Source: Streptomyces smaragdinus (GTDB taxonomy: Bacteria; Actinomycetota; Actinomycetes; Streptomycetales; Streptomycetaceae). From it: a DNA stretch of 64,000 nucleotides. The DNA lies in NCBI RefSeq assembly GCF_009604385.1, contig NZ_WEGJ01000021.1, forward strand, positions 55,801-119,800, given 5' to 3'. This document shows positions 60,710 through 64,000 of this stretch, piece after piece. Every line of letters starts with the position of its first letter. The stretch's first letter is position 1. The position numbers and the translations under genes are program-made. The notes below the pieces were generated by a model. That model had not been told where the DNA came from, ran no database searches, and was given only the letters and a program-made list of their open reading frames with translations.

Positions 60710-62205
60710 GACCGGCGAAAGGGCTTGGTCAGCGCACGCGTGACGTCCTCGACGGTCCCGGAGGCCAGCTTGGACAGCGATTTGTCGACCGGATTCGGGT
60801 TCCTGCCCGCCAGATACGCGTTCTCGGTCCGCGCGAGCGACTTCCGTACGACCCGGGCGCCCAGATAGCGAATCGGCTCCGGCGGATAGTGACCGGCCTG
60901 CATGACCTCGAGCGCGTCGCCGACGTCCGTCCACTGGTCGCGCCGGCCCAGCACCGAGGAGGCGAGAATCCGCCCGCCCAGGACACTGGCGCCGACGCCG
61001 TGCCCGGAATAGCCGATCGCGTAATGGATGCGGTCGTCGGAGGACAGCTTGCCGAACTTCGGGAAGCCGCTCGGCGTACGGTCGACCGGGCCCGCCCAGC
61101 GGTGGCTGAAGCTCACGTCCGCCAGCGCCGGCAGATGGAACCGGAAGTCCTTCTCGACCTCCCGGATCTGCGGCTCCGAGTACTCGAACGCGCCGCTCAC
61201 CCGGTTCGAGTAGGAGACGGTCCCGCCGCCGCGGCCGAACACGATGCGGCCGTCGGGCGTGAACTTGTAGTAGTTGACCATCATCCGGGAGTCGATGCAG
61301 CCGGGCCGGTCGGTCATGCCCAGCTGCGCGAGCCGCTCCGGGATGGGGGCGGTGGCGATGACGTCGCTGGACAGGACCATGGTGTCGCGGCGGAACTCGT
61401 CCAGGTGCGCCATCCACGCGTTCGCGCCGAGCACCACGTGCTGGGCGACGACCTCACCCCCGGCCGTCCGCACGCTGACCCCGGCGGCGCCGGAGGTGAT
61501 CCGGGTGACCGGCGACTTCTCGTACACGCTCGCACCGCGCTCGATCGCCACCCGCCGCAGGCCCCGCGCCAGCTTGGCCGGCTGGATGTGGTGCGCGTCG
61601 AGCTGCATCAGAGCGGCCTTGTACGGCTCGCCGCCGACCTGCTCCGTGAGCTCGGCGGACGACAGCTCGCGGTAGGGCGGGGTCACGCCCAGCTTCTCCG
61701 CCACGGCGAACATCGGGTTCCAGGCGCCCACCTGCTGCGGCGTGGTGGCACTCCACAGCGAGGGGATCTGCCGGTACCCGCAGTCGATGCCATTCTCCTC
61801 GACGAAGACGCCCATGTCGGCGACCGCGTCCGCACCGGCCCGGACGATCTTCAGGGCGTTCTCCCGCCCCGCCGCCGCGTACAGCGACGGCAGCCGCCCC
61901 CACCAGTGACTGACCGCTCCGCTGTTACGCCCGCTCGCACCCGACCCGCACAGGGACGCCTCGAGCACCGCGATACGCAGCGTCGGCTCCTGCTCCAGCA
62001 GCCGGTTCGCCGTCCAGAGCCCGGTGAAGCCGCCGCCGACGATGCAGACGTCGACCTCGTGCCGGCCCGCCAGCCGCGGCGGGTCGAAGTCCTCGCCGCT
62101 CAGGGCCTCGTCCAGCCACAGCGGACGGGGCTTCCCGCGCTCCTCGCCGCCGTGGCTCTGCCACTCGCGGAACGTCAGGTCGGCATTCCTGCGCAGGGAT
62201 GTCAT
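60706..62205 (-). CDS. FAD-dependent amine oxidase (DAO family)
   Basis: 499 residues. FAD-binding VDVCIVGGGFTGLWTANRLL (about 51-70) and GSGASGRNSGAVSHWWG; the substrate-domain patterns PSGFPKFGKLSSD and GYSGHGVGASVLGGRI close the fold. It resembles gamma-glutamylputrescine oxidase and related N-alkyl amine oxidases. It is the first gene of the leftward catabolic operon, so it may demethylate or deaminate an N-substituted precursor to feed the ring-cleavage pathway; that role is inference. Confidence 0.85.
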   Translation of the reverse strand: MTSLRRNADLTFREWQSHGGEERGKPRPLWLDEALSGEDFDPPRLAGRHEVDVCIVGGGFTGLWTANRLLEQEPTLRIAVLEASLCGSGASGRNSGAVSHWWGRLPSLYAAAGRENALKIVRAGADAVADMGVFVEENGIDCGYRQIPSLWSATTPQQVGAWNPMFAVAEKLGVTPPYRELSSAELTEQVGGEPYKAALMQLDAHHIQPAKLARGLRRVAIERGASVYEKSPVTRITSGAAGVSVRTAGGEVVAQHVVLGANAWMAHLDEFRRDTMVLSSDVIATAPIPERLAQLGMTDRPGCIDSRMMVNYYKFTPDGRIVFGRGGGTVSYSNRVSGAFEYSEPQIREVEKDFRFHLPALADVSFSHRWAGPVDRTPSGFPKFGKLSSDDRIHYAIGYSGHGVGASVLGGRILASSVLGRRDQWTDVGDALEVMQAGHYPPEPIRYLGARVVRKSLARTENAYLAGRNPNPVDKSLSKLASGTVEDVTRALTKPFRRS

Positions 62206-62450
62206 CGGGCGCCCTCACAGGTGCCCGTCGCCCGCGCCCGGGAAAGTCCTGGAGCAGCCGTCATTCGTTCTCTCCGTCCATAGATGTCGGACTCCCTCGC
62301 ACCTGATCCGTGACCTGCGGCACCGACAATCACCGTCTCCGCCGGTCGGGAGGGCAGCCCGTATCTCCGCCGCGCGCGGCCGGGCGCTGCCGTATCTGCG
62401 GACCGCTGTCAGCCGCTGATCGGGCGGTGATCTGGGTCACGCGAAAGGAC

Positions 62451-62464
62451 ACAACCATAGTGAT
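62451..62464. promoter_or_regulatory. candidate GntR operator, copy 1
   Basis: ACAACCATAGTGAT, near the leftward oxidase operon. The same motif recurs at 62598 near the rightward decarboxylase gene, so both divergent units could be controlled by the cluster's FCD-GntR regulator. A TTGACG hexamer reads leftward beside it. The rest of 62206-62720 shows no gene. Confidence 0.4.
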
Positions 62465-62597
62465 TGATTCGCGTCAAGAGTCGTCCACGGCAGGCGTCCT
62501 CAATCGTGACCGAACCTGTTCTACGCAGGTCAGCGCCATCAGCCGGGGCCGGAACACAAGGGTCACAACCCCTTGACGACTCTCGGTTCTATTGATT

Positions 62598-62611
62598 ACA
62601 ACCATTGTGGT
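62598..62611. promoter_or_regulatory. candidate GntR operator, copy 2
   Basis: ACAACCATTGTGGT, differing from copy 1 at two positions, 20 bases after a rightward TTGACG (62573-62578) that could be the -35 element for the decarboxylase operon. The outer inverted pair AGAGTCGTC (62477-62485) and GACGACTCT (62575-62583) adds symmetry to the region. Confidence 0.4.
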
Positions 62612-62720
62612 CGAGGGCGGCGTTGATAAGACCCCGCAGCCGATCCCGTAGGGGTTTCCTCGCGTACGACCGACGTCCTCGGCCCGCGGGCCGAGACCCT
62701 CTTCTGTTGGGAGCTCACCG

Positions 62721-63536
62721 ATGACGGCACCCTCTTCGCCGGCCGCCGACACTCCGGACGCGGCCGTCCTCGACGCCGTGGCCACCGAGCTGCTGGACCG
62801 GGAGGCCGGGCGCCGTGACGGCGGAAAGCTGACCGAGCGGTTCCCCGGCCTGGACCTCGACCTCGGCTACCGGGCGCAGGACGTGCTGGTCGAGCGCAAG
62901 CTCGCCGCCGGCGAGCGGCTGGTCGGCGCGAAGCTGGGGCTCACCTCGGAGGCGAAGCAGCGCCGGATGGGGATCGACGCGCCGCTGACGGCGTGGCTGA
63001 CGGACACGATGGTGCTCGAGCCGGGAGCCCCGGCCGTACTGGGCGAGCTGATCCACCCGCGGGTGGAGCCGGAGATCGTCTTCGTCATGGGCGAGGACCT
63101 CGCCGGTCCGGGGGTCACCCCGGAGCGGGCCCTCGCGGCGGTGGAGAAGGTGGCCGCGGGGTACGAGGTGATCGACTCGCGCTACACCGACTTCAAGTTC
63201 ACGCTGCCGGATGTGGTCGCGGACAACGCCTCGGCGGCACGCTTCGGCGTCAGCTCCCGGCTCTTCGACCCCGCCGACCTGGACCTGATCGCCGAGGAGG
63301 CGGTGCTGCGGGTCGACGGCAGGGAGGTCGACCGGGCCACCGGCGCCGCCGTGCAGGGCAACCCCGCAGCGGCTCTCGCCCTCGCGGCGAACGATCTCGG
63401 GCGGCGGGGGAAGAAGCTCGAGGCCGGGTGGATCGTGCTGACCGGCGGGATGACGGACGCGGTGTTCCTGCACCCCGGCCAGACCGTCAGCGTCGACTTC
63501 GCGACCCTCGGGTCCATCGCCGTCACGGGGGCCTGA
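62721..63536 (+). CDS. 4-oxalocrotonate decarboxylase
   Basis: 271 residues. Fumarylacetoacetate-hydrolase-fold decarboxylase/hydratase: VGAKLGLTSEAKQRRMGIDA, the metal-binding acidic cluster HPRVEPEIVFVMG, YEVIDSRYTDFKF and the C-terminal GGMTDAVFLHPGQTVSVDF. It converts 4-oxalocrotonate to 2-hydroxypenta-2,4-dienoate and CO2; a hydratase of the same fold is the alternative. GGGAG lies seven bases upstream of ATG 62721. First gene of the rightward operon. Confidence 0.9.
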   Translation: MTAPSSPAADTPDAAVLDAVATELLDREAGRRDGGKLTERFPGLDLDLGYRAQDVLVERKLAAGERLVGAKLGLTSEAKQRRMGIDAPLTAWLTDTMVLEPGAPAVLGELIHPRVEPEIVFVMGEDLAGPGVTPERALAAVEKVAAGYEVIDSRYTDFKFTLPDVVADNASAARFGVSSRLFDPADLDLIAEEAVLRVDGREVDRATGAAVQGNPAAALALAANDLGRRGKKLEAGWIVLTGGMTDAVFLHPGQTVSVDFATLGSIAVTGA

Positions 63537-63537
63537 C

Positions 63538-63759
63538 ATGCCGCTGGTGGAGGTGACCCTGGCCGCCGGCCGGGACGCGGCGACGATCCGGACACTGATC
63601 GACCGCGTCCACCACGCGGTCGTGGACGCGGTGGGAGCGCCGCCGGCAAACATACGGGTGATCGTCCGCGAGGTGCCGCCGGAGCACTGGGCCGCGGGCA
63701 ACGAGACGCTCGCGGAGCGGTACGCGGCGCGGGATCGGACGGGAAGCGGCGATGAGTGA
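63538..63759 (+). CDS. 4-oxalocrotonate tautomerase
   Basis: 73 residues. The N-terminal Pro after Met (MPLVEVTLAAGRDAATIRTL) is the catalytic base of the family; the length and VREVPPEHWAAGN (arginine and tryptophan) fit 4-OT. It isomerises the enol/keto forms of 4-oxalocrotonate between deaminase and decarboxylase. The start follows the decarboxylase stop by one base, and the end overlaps the dehydrogenase start by eight bases. Confidence 0.92.
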   Translation: MPLVEVTLAAGRDAATIRTLIDRVHHAVVDAVGAPPANIRVIVREVPPEHWAAGNETLAERYAARDRTGSGDE

Positions 63760-64000
63760 GTTCTTCGGTCATGTGATCGACGGCGAGGAGGTGCCGTCGG
63801 TCGACGGTGCGACCTTCGACGTGTGGAATCCGTGGGAGCAGGAGGTCTGGGCCACGGCCGCGGCGGGGTCCGTGGAGGATGCGTCGCGGGCGGTGGCGAG
63901 TTCGCGGCGGGCGTTCGACGAGGGGCCGTGGCCGCGGATGAAGCGGGCCGAGCGGGCCGCGGCGATTCACCGGCTGGCGGATGTGATGGAGGCGCACGCG
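63752..64000 (+). CDS. 2-aminomuconate semialdehyde dehydrogenase, N-terminal part
   Basis: 83 codons run off the right edge. The N-terminus (MSEFFGHVIDGEEVPSVDGA, then FDVWNPWEQEVWATAAAG) and RRAFDEGPWPRMKRAERAA match aldehyde dehydrogenases of the aromatic semialdehyde class. It should oxidise 2-aminomuconate 6-semialdehyde to 2-aminomuconate, closing the gap between ACMS decarboxylase and RidA deaminase. Catalytic Cys and Glu lie beyond the window. Confidence 0.88.
   Translation, partial: MSEFFGHVIDGEEVPSVDGATFDVWNPWEQEVWATAAAGSVEDASRAVASSRRAFDEGPWPRMKRAERAAAIHRLADVMEAHA

Overview
The window is typical of a Streptomyces chromosome: GC-rich, many GTG/TTG starts, ATGA and GTGA stop/start overlaps, XRE-DUF5753/DUF397 regulator pairs, RsbW-like ATPases, CBM2-bearing secreted glycosidases and perfect or near-perfect CebR boxes. 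It holds about 55 genes plus several remnants.

Layout. 1-10.4 kb: accessory genes and small regulators (a truncated winged-helix replication-type protein, an RCC1-repeat protein, a histidine phosphatase/HATPase pair divergent from an HTH-TPR regulator, SMI1/KNR4, DUF4240, an isochorismatase homologue, a HATPase/XRE/DUF6879 set overlying a truncated esterase). 10.4-12.6 kb: a secreted CE15-CBM2 glucuronoyl esterase behind a CebR-type box. 12.7-18.7 kb: an AbiEii-like nucleotidyltransferase with its partner, a (GAGCAAC)9 tandem repeat at the 5' end of a glycosyltransferase-like gene, an NB-ARC/TPR STAND protein and a lipoprotein. 18.7-23.6 kb: a CebR-boxed cellulase operon (GH9-CBM3c-CBM2, then translationally coupled GH3-CBM2). 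23.6-26.9 kb: a mycothiol-dependent enzyme, an ABC half-transporter with a 13-codon upstream reading frame, and an I36 inhibitor.

27-49.3 kb is a defence/conflict island: (i) a tightly overlapped LRR - ankyrin - MoxR ATPase - vWA/DUF2201 operon; (ii) an atypical tRNA-like element; (iii) an XRE-DUF5753/DUF397 pair; (iv) the most interesting locus, a small Pepco-like protein followed by one 856-residue protein that joins a caspase-like peptidase (His82/Cys130), a PD-(D/E)XK nuclease (Asp320...Glu332-x-Lys334) and a DUF2075 helicase, then a DUF3800 protein; (v) remnants of a BREX PglZ 3' end and of a second DUF3800 3' end; (vi) a frameshifted SEC-C gene and an uncharacterised gene; (vii) a complete four-gene Wadjet system (DUF2397, DUF2398, SMC, toprim DUF2399); (viii) a decayed PIN-like/ImmA pair at the far junction.

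49.3-54.4 kb: a two-component system divergent from an MMPL transporter, and an NAD(P)-binding epimerase-like protein. 54.4-64 kb: a catabolic cluster for 3-hydroxyanthranilate. 3-hydroxyanthranilate dioxygenase, ACMS decarboxylase, a semialdehyde dehydrogenase (cut by the window end), a RidA-type deaminase, 4-oxalocrotonate tautomerase and 4-oxalocrotonate decarboxylase form a continuous meta-cleavage route, with an FCD-GntR regulator, an aromatic/taurine-type ABC importer, an FAD-dependent amine oxidase and a metallo-beta-lactamase-fold hydrolase. All assignments come from reading motifs and translations; no database searches were run.
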